Assembly: GCA_947246775.1 (NCBI GenBank)
Contig: CAMXTM010000070.1
Location: 1-8,829 of the forward strand
DNA from: an uncultured Clostridium sp.
GTDB taxonomy: Bacteria; Bacillota; Clostridia; Lachnospirales; Anaerotignaceae
Length of the DNA: 8,829 nt
Reading direction: 5' to 3'
How positions within the stretch are numbered: the first letter of the stretch is position 1; each line of letters begins with the position of its first letter. Positions 1 through 5,864 of this stretch are shown here, piece after piece. The notes beneath the pieces are model-generated. The model was not told the DNA's origin and did not search any database. It saw only the letters and a list, made by a program, of their open reading frames with translations. The position numbers were made by a program, and so were the translations under genes.

Positions 1-494
1 GAAAGAAATCCTTTTATAATCATACAAGCTAAAACAAGTAAAAGTGCTGGTGTTAAAAATTTGCCTACATAATCTACTACTTTTGTAGGGCGTACTGCTA
101 ATATAAATACAATAATAAAAAATAAAATAGAAAATACTATAACAGGAAACTCTGGAAATTCTGGCTGTATCGAAATTTCATATACAGTAGAAGCCGTTCT
201 TGGAATACAAACAAAAGGACCTACACAAAGTATCATAACACTGCTGATAATGGTAGCAAATAAATCACCACCACGAGTTAATACCCCTTTGTTGGCATCT
301 TCAAATTTGCAAGTTGCGATAATTGCTAATATGGCTAATGTCACATCACCAATAGCAAAACCTAAAAAACCAGTGTACCATTGAGAACCTGATAACATAC
401 CTAGATAAGGGGGAAATATCAAGTTTCCAGCTCCAAAAAAGGTGGAGAACATCATAAAGCCAATCATAAGTATGTTTTTTGTTTGATTTTGCAT
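1..494 (-). CDS. brnQ: Branched-chain amino acid transport system II carrier protein (BrnQ/LIVCS family), 3' end beyond the window
   Basis: This is the N-terminal part (164 codons) of a sodium-coupled leucine/isoleucine/valine carrier in the cytoplasmic membrane. Family members are about 430-450 residues, so more than half lies off the left edge. Family marks are the segment FSTFFGAGNLIFPPYLG at residues 16-32 and GPFVCIPRTAST at 92-103, the equivalent of the conserved GPxxAxPRT stretch. Hydrophobic helices follow at about 44-61, 80-98, 117-134 and 147-160. The start is ATG at 494, with an AAAGGAGG site 8 bases upstream. The gene lies downstream of spo0A on the same strand, but a terminator separates them. 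I see no T-box or other riboswitch in the 175-base gap upstream. The family is clear from sequence; substrate choice among the branched-chain amino acids is inferred. Confidence 0.93.
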   Translation of the reverse strand, partial: MQNQTKNILMIGFMMFSTFFGAGNLIFPPYLGMLSGSQWYTGFLGFAIGDVTLAILAIIATCKFEDANKGVLTRGGDLFATIISSVMILCVGPFVCIPRTASTVYEISIQPEFPEFPVIVFSILFFIIVFILAVRPTKVVDYVGKFLTPALLLVLACMIIKGFL

Positions 495-555
495 AAAAAA
501 TACCTCCTTTAATGCTGTTTACAGTTTTATTTTATAAAAAAGACTAGCTTTTTCT

Positions 556-584
556 ATCATACATTATTTGAAATGATTTGAAAA
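556..584 (-). promoter_or_regulatory. Possible brnQ promoter
   Basis: On the minus strand, TTTTCA (579-584) and TATGAT (556-561) are separated by 17 bases, about 60 bases before the brnQ start. The -35 box matches the sigma-A consensus at only four of six positions, so this is tentative. Confidence 0.3.
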
Positions 585-603
585 GAGCATTATTGTAATA
601 CAA

Positions 604-648
604 CAAAAAACCCCTATTATTGAAATCATTGTTTTCCGTCATAGGGGT
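604..648 (-). terminator. Intrinsic terminator of spo0A
   Basis: An 8-bp perfect stem (641-648 with 610-617, ACCCCTAT/ATAGGGGT) encloses a 23-base loop. On the minus strand it is followed at once by TTTTTTGTTG. It lies about 20 bases past the spo0A stop codon. The loop is long, but the GC-rich stem and T-tract make it convincing. Confidence 0.8.
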
Positions 649-669
649 GATAGGAGATATTTTTTTCAT

Positions 670-1473
670 TTAACTAGCTTTTTGTTCTAAACGTAATTTG
701 TCAGCGATAAGTGCAATAAATTCTGAATTTGTTGGTTTTCCCTTGTGATTGTTTACAGTATAGCCAAATAAGGCATTGATAGCATCTACTTTTCCTCTGT
801 TCCAAGCAACTTCTATAGCATGACGGATTGCTCTTTCTACTCTTGAGGGAGTAGTATTACACTTTTTTGCAATCGATGGGTAAAGTTCTTTTGTGATGTA
901 ATTTAATACGTCCATGTCATTAACAGACATAATGATTGCTTCTCTCATGTAGTGATAACCTCTGATGTTGGCAGGCACACCAATTTCATGGAGTATGTTG
1001 GTCACTTTTGTTTCCAAGTCATAAGCAGGAGAAAGAGGATTATTTGCCTGTACAGCAAATCCTTGTGGTAAAGTAGACTTTGTTGTAGATTTTTCATAAA
1101 AAAGTTGATGAATACGGCTTGCAAGAGATTCCATGTCAAAAGGTTTTACAATATAGTATGCTGCACCTAAGTCCATCGCTTTTTGTATTACTTTTTCTTG
1201 CGTAATAGCAGAAAGTATAATGCAAACGGGGTGAAAGCCATCTTTATTCTTTTGTAAGCGTTCCAGAACACCAAGCCCATCTAAACGAGGCATGATACCA
1301 TCTATAATAGCGATATCAGGGCGACATTCTTGTATTTTGTTACAGGCATCTACTCCATCATAAGCAACTGCTACAACTGTGATGTCTTCTTGCTTGTTTA
1401 GGTAACTGACTACCACATCACAAAATTCTTTGTTGTCATCTGCAAGCAGAACTTTTATTTTTGTTTGGCTCAA
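670..1473 (-). CDS. spo0A: Sporulation master response regulator Spo0A
   Basis: Spo0A is the phosphorylation-activated transcription factor that commits endospore-forming Firmicutes to sporulation. The 267-residue length is typical. The receiver domain (about 5-123) has the acidic pair D12/D13, phosphorylation site D58 in IIDGIMP, S88 in the switch position and K110 in the IVKPF motif. A linker leads to the Spo0A C-terminal DNA-binding domain (about 147-264), which carries the hallmark [15 protein letters not shown] recognition region followed by [19 protein letters not shown]. The start codon is TTG at 1473, with GGAGGG about 8 bases upstream; no ATG or GTG in this frame fits both the site and the receiver N-terminus. 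It forms a single-gene unit with its own promoter and terminator. The usual upstream neighbour spoIVB is not in this window. Confidence 0.97.
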   Translation of the reverse strand: MSQTKIKVLLADDNKEFCDVVVSYLNKQEDITVVAVAYDGVDACNKIQECRPDIAIIDGIMPRLDGLGVLERLQKNKDGFHPVCIILSAITQEKVIQKAMDLGAAYYIVKPFDMESLASRIHQLFYEKSTTKSTLPQGFAVQANNPLSPAYDLETKVTNILHEIGVPANIRGYHYMREAIIMSVNDMDVLNYITKELYPSIAKKCNTTPSRVERAIRHAIEVAWNRGKVDAINALFGYTVNNHKGKPTNSEFIALIADKLRLEQKAS

Positions 1474-1553
1474 TATAATCCCTCCAATAATTAATTTAAT
1501 TGTAAATATCCATAAAATACTTTATAAAAGTGGAAATATTTACCTGTCAGTTG

Positions 1554-1582
1554 ATTATAGTACATAAAATTAGTAATTGCAA
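1554..1582 (-). promoter_or_regulatory. Sigma-A-type promoter of spo0A
   Basis: On the minus strand TTGCAA (1577-1582), 17 bases, then TATAAT (1554-1559): a perfect -10 and optimal spacing. Transcription would start near 1547, giving an untranslated leader of about 75 bases before the TTG start. I found no convincing sigma-H promoter or Spo0A box next to it. Confidence 0.7.
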
Positions 1583-1831
1583 TGTTTTCAGCGGGTCAAT
1601 ATTTTTACAAAATATATTATAAAATATGCCGTTCTATTATAATATTACAAAACAATCTATTTTCTTGTATCAAATGAAAAGGTAATATGTAAAAATTATG
1701 GTTATTTTAGGGAAATTTTCTTAACAAAAAAAGTATCTTTTTGAAGAAAAAATTTGATAAAAAAAGGTTTTTAATACAAACAAAAGTAAAAATCATTGTG
1801 AAATATTAGAAAAATCAATTTTATTTTGACA
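1583..1831. other. AT-rich intergenic stretch with no recognisable gene
   Basis: This stretch between the spo0A promoter and the broken CYTH gene holds only AT-rich sequence. Plus-strand reading frames are very short and lack a ribosome binding site. A 6-bp A/T hairpin near 1729-1743 is too weak to call a terminator, so I see no clear end signal for the CYTH transcript. Confidence 0.6.
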
Positions 1832-2265
1832 TTAACTTTCTGATTGTGGTATACCATGTAAAGAGAGATTTGTATTTTTATAGCGATAATCGAAAGTAAC
1901 ATCTTTTCCAAACCAGTCTGGAGCAATAAAAGAATTTGCTGATTCTTCAGATAAAAATTCAACTTCTGTTGTAATAAGTCCAGAAAGATAGCCTTCATAA
2001 AAATCAATTTCCGCAGTAAGATTATTTTCTAAAGGAACATAGTAACGTTTTTTAACAACAGGGGGTGTATCACATTTTTTTTGTAAGGTTTGAAACTGTT
2101 CTTTTGTAATAGGTATTTCAAATTCCTCTCTTGCCATGTGACCTTTTCCCGTTACAGTTAGGAAGTAGGAGAAAAAGAAATATAGGATTGTGTAATAGAA
2201 GCATAAGGATATTGTTCTAAAGAAAAAGGAATTGTTTTGGTTAAAAATTTTTTTTCTATTTCCAT
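1832..2265 (-). pseudogene. CYTH-domain (triphosphate tunnel metalloenzyme-like) protein, broken by an internal deletion and frameshift
   Basis: CYTH proteins are tunnel-fold enzymes acting on inorganic triphosphate or related phosphates. The true start is ATG at 2265 after GGAGG. Its frame reads MEIEKKFLTK, the signature ExExK opening, and continues to SYISFSPTS before TAA at 2158-2160. The rest of the domain resumes in another frame at about 2167, reading YFLTVTGKGHMAREEFEIPI and then KKRYYVP, AEIDFYEGYLSGLITTEVEF and WFGKDVTFDYRYKN, ending at 1832. In family members about ten residues, including the catalytic RxR pair, lie between the PT and the YFLTV equivalents. Both are lost, so a deletion of 3n+1 bases (about 28-31) fits. 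The C-terminal 101 codons from the internal ATG at 2137 could be read alone, but that Met is an internal family position with a poor binding site. Confidence 0.85.
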
Positions 2266-2297
2266 AATAGTTGATACCTCCAATTTATTTTTTAAAT

Positions 2298-2306
2298 AGT
2301 ATAACA
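2298..2306 (-). promoter_or_regulatory. Possible extended -10 promoter of the CYTH pseudogene
   Basis: On the minus strand TGTTATACT (TGn plus TATACT) lies about 33 bases before the ATG at 2265. No good -35 box is seen. It would still drive transcription of the broken gene. Confidence 0.4.
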
Positions 2307-2362
2307 TGAGTGTTTGCTATAATAAATAAAAATGCAAAAGAAATGTTATTTTATAAAATACT

Positions 2363-2389
2363 TTGTTTTCCCAAATTTTGTGATATAAT
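2363..2389 (+). promoter_or_regulatory. Promoter of the DJ-1/PfpI family gene
   Basis: A perfect TATAAT at 2384-2389 is preceded directly by TGA, forming an extended -10. A TTGTTT box at 2363-2368 is spaced 15 bases (or TTTGTT with 16), shorter than ideal, but the extended -10 can compensate. Transcription would start near 2396, giving a leader of about 43 bases. Confidence 0.6.
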
Positions 2390-2438
2390 CAAAATAGATA
2401 TATTACTCAACATAGCATAAAAGAAAGGCGGTTGTAAT

Positions 2439-2990
2439 ATGAAAAAAGTTTTAGTTTTTTTGGCAGAGGGATTTGAGGAAATAGAAGCAGTTACAATAGT
2501 AGATTTGTTACGTAGAGCGGGTATAAATTGTAAAACCATTTCTGTTACAGGAAAAAGGGAAGTTATGGGAGCGCATGGAGTGCCATTTGTAGCAGATATG
2601 CTTTTTGATGAAAAAATATGTATGGAAGCAGAGGGACTTGTTTTGCCAGGAGGTATGCCAGGTACAGTCAATTTGCAAAATCATGCTGGATTAACAAAAG
2701 TATTGGAAGAATTTTATAGACAAAATAAATTTATAGGAGCAATTTGTGCTGCACCAATGATATTTGGAAAACTGGGATTTGTAAAAGGAAAAAAAGCTAC
2801 AATTTATCCAGGAATGGAAGAAAACTTAAAAGGAGCGGAATGTAGTACAGATATGGTGTGCTATGATGGCAATGTTATGACATCAAAAGCACCTGGAACA
2901 GCGATGGCTTTTGGATTAAAATTGGTAGAAGTATTTGCAGGAGAAAAGAAAGCGAAAGAAGTAAAAGAAGGACTTGTGTATCAGCTATAA
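2439..2990 (+). CDS. DJ-1/PfpI (YajL/ThiJ-like) family protein
   Basis: A 183-residue single-domain cytosolic protein of the DJ-1 branch. Relatives are described as redox-sensing chaperones, glyoxalases or deglycases, and the exact activity is debated. The nucleophile-elbow cysteine is C103 in GAICAAP, and the paired acid is E16 in FEEIEA, matching C106 and E18 of human DJ-1. The motif VLPGGMPG (68-75) is also conserved. The place of human His126 is taken by a tyrosine in TIYPG, common in bacterial members. The ATG follows AAAGGCGG by 7 bases. It stands alone between its promoter and a terminator shared with the convergent gene, and is divergent from the broken CYTH gene. Family assignment is firm; substrate is unknown. 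Confidence 0.93.
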   Translation: MKKVLVFLAEGFEEIEAVTIVDLLRRAGINCKTISVTGKREVMGAHGVPFVADMLFDEKICMEAEGLVLPGGMPGTVNLQNHAGLTKVLEEFYRQNKFIGAICAAPMIFGKLGFVKGKKATIYPGMEENLKGAECSTDMVCYDGNVMTSKAPGTAMAFGLKLVEVFAGEKKAKEVKEGLVYQL

Positions 2991-2998
2991 GGATAAAA

Positions 2999-3030
2999 GA
3001 ACTCTCAGAATCATTTTTTTCTGAGAGTTT
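2999..3030. terminator. Bidirectional terminator between convergent genes
   Basis: An 11-bp perfect stem (3000-3010 with 3019-3029, core ACTCTCAGA/TCTGAGAGT) encloses an 8-base loop. It is followed on the plus strand by TTTTTATG and on the minus strand by a weaker CTTTTATCC. It serves the DJ-1 family gene and probably also the convergent minus-strand gene. Confidence 0.85.
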
Positions 3031-3041
3031 TTATGTAAGTG

Positions 3042-3446
3042 CTATTTTTGAATGGGTATAAAGTGAAATAATGTTTTAATAATGCCAGGACTAAATTTAT
3101 TGATACCCATTTCTTGTGATGCTTTTAATACAGTAGAAATATCTAAATTGTATATGTAGGAGATATTTTCTGCGGTATAATACTGAGGTATGCCGCAATA
3201 TAATTCCCGAGCGAAAATATGGCATAGTGTGCTAGAACCATTTTTCATAATAGTAAAAAAAGTATTTCGGTCAATTGTTTTTATATTTTCCTTTGCCATA
3301 ATGTGTTTAATTTCTGACTGAGGAATATGGAGCAATTCAGCAGTTTTTGAAATAGAGTAAGGTGGTTTTTTTGTTTTTAAAAATAGGTCTATTTGTTTAA
3401 GATATGGTTCTATTTGTGTTTCGTATTCCTCTTTAAAAGTTTTCAT
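3042..3446 (-). CDS. Unrecognised small protein with two helix-turn-helix-like segments
   Basis: I do not recognise this 134-residue protein. It has no signal peptide or membrane segment. Two stretches look like helix-turn-helix units: SISKTAELLHIPQSEIKHIM (31-50) and YTAENISYIYNLDISTVLKA (90-109). Between them is FFTIMKNGSSTLCHIFARELYCG (63-85), with two cysteines (C75, C84) that could be structural or redox sensitive. The ATG at 3446 has an excellent GGAGGG site 5 bases upstream, and a promoter lies just before it, so the gene is probably expressed. It sits about 110 bases downstream of the 17-codon unit on the same strand, separated by a terminator. A DNA-binding regulator is plausible but inferred from fold-like patterns only. 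Confidence 0.8.
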   Translation of the reverse strand: MKTFKEEYETQIEPYLKQIDLFLKTKKPPYSISKTAELLHIPQSEIKHIMAKENIKTIDRNTFFTIMKNGSSTLCHIFARELYCGIPQYYTAENISYIYNLDISTVLKASQEMGINKFSPGIIKTLFHFIPIQK

Positions 3447-3472
3447 AAAATCCCTCCTGCAATGCTAATCTT

Positions 3473-3501
3473 AGTATACAGTAATGGAGATAGTTTTTCA
3501 T
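3473..3501 (-). promoter_or_regulatory. Promoter of the small HTH-like gene
   Basis: On the minus strand ATGAAA (3496-3501), 17 bases, TATACT (3473-3478). The -10 is good and the -35 matches four of six. Transcription would start near 3466, giving a leader of about 20 bases with the ribosome binding site. Confidence 0.5.
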
Positions 3502-3552
3502 TATGAAATGATTGGAAAAAATTTTGTAAATAGAAAAGTATATTAAAAAAGG

Positions 3553-3589
3553 ACAAAAAAATAGAAGCAAAGGTTTTATTTACCTTTGC
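3553..3589 (-). terminator. Strong intrinsic terminator right after the 17-codon ORF
   Basis: An 8-bp perfect stem (3582-3589 with 3567-3574, GCAAAGGT/ACCTTTGC) with a 7-base loop is followed on the minus strand by TTCTATTTTTTTG. The stem starts two bases after the TGA of the 17-codon ORF, so ribosomes at the stop codon would cover it. It could be a plain terminator or part of an attenuator upstream of the gene ending at 3042. Confidence 0.85.
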
Positions 3590-3590
3590 C

Positions 3591-3644
3591 TCAGCCGATG
3601 AGAAGTAAACATTCATCAATAATTTCTTGTGTTATTATAATCAT
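3591..3644 (-). CDS. Putative 17-residue peptide with strong translation signals, unknown function
   Basis: The ORF reads MIIITQEIIDECLLLIG then TGA. A perfect AAAGGAGG lies 6 bases before the ATG, as strong as any site in the window. A TATAAT box is about 44 bases upstream, and a strong terminator begins two bases after the stop. These four elements in order on one strand argue for a real small transcript. The peptide has six Ile and three Leu (after Met1), one Cys (C12), three acidic residues and no Lys or Arg, so it does not look like a membrane toxin or a classical secreted peptide. It could be a leader peptide sensing Ile/Leu supply, a signalling peptide (the C-terminal acid-hydrophobic-Gly pattern loosely recalls streptococcal SHP peptides), or the remnant of a longer gene. 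None of these is proven. Confidence 0.5.
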   Translation of the reverse strand: MIIITQEIIDECLLLIG

Positions 3645-3687
3645 AATATACCTCCTTTATGATTAAATTAGATTTATATTTTGCATT

Positions 3688-3693
3688 ATTATA
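3688..3693 (-). promoter_or_regulatory. -10 box of the 17-codon unit
   Basis: A perfect TATAAT on the minus strand. No sigma-A -35 hexamer occurs at 16-18 bases; instead one copy of a direct repeat (AATAGAATT, 3709-3717) covers that place. This is the layout expected for an activator-dependent promoter. Confidence 0.5.
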
Positions 3694-3708
3694 GTATCAA
3701 TATATAAT

Positions 3709-3739
3709 AATTCTATTTAAATTTGATTAAAATTCTATT
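3709..3739 (-). repeat. Pair of 9-bp direct repeats, possible activator sites
   Basis: AATAGAATT occurs exactly twice on the minus strand, at 3731-3739 and 3709-3717, with a 22-bp period close to two helical turns. The match extends imperfectly as TTTTAATAGAATT and TTTAAATAGAATT. The proximal copy sits where a -35 box should be. Tandem sites two turns apart are typical of response-regulator or LytTR-type activators, but the AT-rich context weakens the case. Confidence 0.4.
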
Positions 3740-3746
3740 AAAAGTG

Positions 3747-3781
3747 AAATAAAAGAGTGCCAAAAAAATCGACACTCTTTT
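3747..3781 (-). terminator. Intrinsic terminator of ybaB
   Basis: A 9-bp stem (3773-3781 with 3751-3759, AAAAGAGTG/CACTCTTTT) extends by one G-U and one C-G pair when read as minus-strand RNA, and ends in TTTTATTTC. It begins 14 bases past the ybaB stop. Confidence 0.75.
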
Positions 3782-3794
3782 ATGCAAAAATACT

Positions 3795-4148
3795 TTAGAA
3801 CATACCACCGCCAAGACCACCAAGACCGCCAGTGATTTTTCCCATTTCGTTTGTATACATTTCATCTGCTTGACGAATTGCTTCATTTACAGCAGATAAG
3901 ATTAAATCTTCTAACATTTCTACATCATCTGGGTCAACTACTTCTGGGTCAATTTTGATAGATTGTATTTCTTTTTTACCAGAGATAACAATTTTGACAG
4001 CACCACCACCACTTGTCATTTCTAAGGTTTTTTGATTTAATGCTTCTTGTGTTTCCAGCATTTGTTTTTGCATTTTTTGGGCTTGTTTCATGATGTTGTT
4101 CATATTCATGCCACCCATACCACCCATGCCGTTAAATCCTTTTGCCAT
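3795..4148 (-). CDS. ybaB: YbaB/EbfC family nucleoid-associated DNA-binding protein
   Basis: YbaB/EbfC proteins are small dimeric DNA-binding proteins of the nucleoid, commonly encoded next to dnaX. The 117-residue length is usual. A Gly/Met-rich N-terminus ([15 protein letters not shown], 4-18) precedes a coiled helix rich in Gln and Lys (19-41). Next come the conserved [15 protein letters not shown] strand region (47-61), [18 protein letters not shown] (66-83), and a Gly-rich tail [17 protein letters not shown] lies 9 bases before the ATG. It follows dnaX on the same strand with an 88-base gap holding a possible promoter of its own. recR, the usual third gene, does not follow; a terminator and the 17-codon unit do. 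Confidence 0.93.
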   Translation of the reverse strand: MAKGFNGMGGMGGMNMNNIMKQAQKMQKQMLETQEALNQKTLEMTSGGGAVKIVISGKKEIQSIKIDPEVVDPDDVEMLEDLILSAVNEAIRQADEMYTNEMGKITGGLGGLGGGMF

Positions 4149-4200
4149 ATTATATAGCCTCCTATCGTTTAAAATCGTTATTTTATGGTTTAATTATTTT

Positions 4201-4229
4201 ATTTTACATGAAAGAAATGTATTACACAA
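4201..4229 (-). promoter_or_regulatory. Possible internal promoter for ybaB
   Basis: On the minus strand TTGTGT (4224-4229), 17 bases, TAAAAT (4201-4206), with TG directly before the -10. It lies in the dnaX-ybaB gap and could let ybaB be expressed independently of dnaX. Confidence 0.45.
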
Positions 4230-4236
4230 CAAATTT

Positions 4237-5838
4237 TTATTCTTGAAAATCTGCTTCTGGAAAATGAAAACTCATTAAACTTTCAAAATCTGCATCTCCT
4301 TGTGTTTCTTGCTGTGTATCACCATAAGTAGTATGATGCCACATATCATATTCTTCTCTTGTAGTAGTAGCAATAGAAATACTTTTACCAATGTGTTGCT
4401 CTATACACTGCTGTAAAAAAGGTATATCTTTTTTGATAAGGTCTTGTAAAGCGGAGTAGCTACATACAAGATACACATTTTGGTCTGATTCCTCTTTAAA
4501 TTCTACAAAAACATGAGTGAGTTTACTTTTGAGAGCAGTATCTTCTATTTCGTTGCAAATGCTTTCCCATTCTTCTTTTATTTTTTTTCTGTCCTCAGAA
4601 AGTGCTGGAGGACGCTTAACGGGAGGAGTAGAAACAACTGGCTTTGTGTTTGTTGGTGCAGTCGTTGCAGGAGCATAAGACACACCTCTTTTTATTTGTC
4701 GTTCTAGCTCAGCCAATTTAGCAGAAATTTCATCAATATTTTTTTCTTCTGTAATACTGCAAAGTTTGAGCAAAGCAACTTCTAGTAATATCCTTTCGTT
4801 AGAAGCATATTTTAAGTCATTTTGTAGTGCAGAAAATACTTTAATAAGATACATACATTCTTGCTGTGATATATTTTTAGATTGTGATTGTAGTTGCTGA
4901 TATTCTTCAGAAGAAACATCTAATAGTGATTGTGCATTTTCTATGGTATTGCAAATCAGTATATTTCTAAAATGAACAATTAATTCTGTTACAAATTGGC
5001 TAATATCTCTACCTTGTATCATAATTTGTTCGATTAAATTCATTATTTTGATAGTGTTTTTTTGTAGTATCGCATCAGTCATAGAAAATAAGATACTATT
5101 GTCAACAGCACCAACAACATCTAATACTTTATCTAGTGTAAGTGTTTCATCACTATAAAAAGCAATACATTGGTCTAGTATACTGAGAGCATCTCTCATA
5201 GAGCCATCGCCTAAACGAGCAACATAATGAATAGCATCTTTTTCTACAGAGATATTTTCTATTTGCATATATTGATAAAGTGTTTGAGCGATTTCTTCTG
5301 TAGTAATACGGTGAAAGTCAAAGCGCTGGCAACGGGATAAAATTGTAGCAGGGACTTTTTGAGGGTCTGTAGTAGCTAATATAAATACAACATGTGCAGG
5401 AGGCTCTTCTAATGTTTTTAGTAAAGCATTAAATGCTCCTGATGAAAGCATATGCACTTCGTCAATAATATATATTTTGTAATGTCCTTCTGTTGGAGGA
5501 TATTTGACTTCTTCTCTAATTTCTCTGATATTGTCTACACCATTGTTGGAAGCAGCATCAATTTCAATCACATTCATACTTCTATTTTCGAGTACCGCAC
5601 AACAAAGTTCACATTCATTGCAAGGATTTCCATTTTTTGGAGAAAGGCAGTTGATAGCTCTTGCAAATATTTTTGCAGTAGAAGTTTTTCCCGTTCCTCT
5701 TGTGCCACAAAAAAGATAAGCATGAGAAACACGGTTTGATAAAATTTGATTTTTGATTGTTTTGACAATATGTTCTTGACCTACAACACTTGTAAAAGTG
5801 TCAGGACGAAATTTTCTATAAAGTGCTGTATAGGACAT
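4237..5838 (-). CDS. dnaX: DNA polymerase III subunit gamma/tau
   Basis: DnaX is the ATPase of the clamp loader, which opens and places the sliding clamp and links replisome parts. The 533-residue protein has the AAA+ core with Walker A GTRGTGKT (45-52), zinc ligands C64, C73, C76 and C79, Walker B IIDEVHML (124-131), the SRC motif (168-170) that supplies the arginine finger, and GSMRDALS (212-219) in sensor 2. The oligomerisation domain III reaches about residue 362. A Pro/Thr-rich linker (388-413) leads to the tau-specific C-terminal part. The ATG at 5838 follows AAAGGAGG by 11 bases. An A8 run at codons 417-420 (4581-4588) could yield a gamma-like short form. ybaB lies downstream on the same strand; the zinc peptidase-like gene is divergent. 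Confidence 0.96.
   Translation of the reverse strand: MSYTALYRKFRPDTFTSVVGQEHIVKTIKNQILSNRVSHAYLFCGTRGTGKTSTAKIFARAINCLSPKNGNPCNECELCCAVLENRSMNVIEIDAASNNGVDNIREIREEVKYPPTEGHYKIYIIDEVHMLSSGAFNALLKTLEEPPAHVVFILATTDPQKVPATILSRCQRFDFHRITTEEIAQTLYQYMQIENISVEKDAIHYVARLGDGSMRDALSILDQCIAFYSDETLTLDKVLDVVGAVDNSILFSMTDAILQKNTIKIMNLIEQIMIQGRDISQFVTELIVHFRNILICNTIENAQSLLDVSSEEYQQLQSQSKNISQQECMYLIKVFSALQNDLKYASNERILLEVALLKLCSITEEKNIDEISAKLAELERQIKRGVSYAPATTAPTNTKPVVSTPPVKRPPALSEDRKKIKEEWESICNEIEDTALKSKLTHVFVEFKEESDQNVYLVCSYSALQDLIKKDIPFLQQCIEQHIGKSISIATTTREEYDMWHHTTYGDTQQETQGDADFESLMSFHFPEADFQE
4581..4588 (-). other. A8 homopolymer in dnaX, candidate slippage site
   Basis: The minus strand reads AGA AAA AAA ATA, which contains the slippery heptamer A AAA AAA in the reading frame. 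Loss of one A brings TAA directly into frame after K419. Gain of one A gives about 20 other codons and then TAA. Both products end just after the Pro-rich linker, like a gamma subunit. An AGGA just upstream (in CTGAGGACAG) could act as a stimulator. A8 runs also occur in walK, the peptidase gene and the CYTH pseudogene, so it may be chance. Confidence 0.35.
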
Positions 5839-5864
5839 AAAATGAGAATCCTCCTTTCAATTTA

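Noticed and set aside
537..553. Small A/T hairpin upstream of brnQ (AAAAAG/CTTTTT)
   Set aside because: Six A/T-rich pairs in AT-rich DNA are expected by chance, and it has no T-tract or known regulatory motif.
1636..1696. Plus-strand TATAAT near 1636 with tiny ORFs downstream
   Set aside because: The frames are a few codons long without a ribosome site, and there is no -35 box.
1822..1831. AATGTCAAAA on the minus strand as a Spo0A box
   Set aside because: It resembles the TGTCRAA core but lies about 250 bases from the spo0A promoter at the end of a pseudogene, and such matches are common in AT-rich DNA.
1832..2137. The 101-codon ORF as an intact small gene
   Set aside because: It is the C-terminal part of a CYTH domain, its Met is an internal family position, and the true N-terminus with its own ribosome site lies upstream in another frame.
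2351..2671. Minus-strand ORF of 106 codons
   Set aside because: It is antisense to the DJ-1 family gene, has no ribosome site and no protein-like composition.
5452..5768. Several ORFs within dnaX in other frames
   Set aside because: They are shadows of dnaX with no translation signals.
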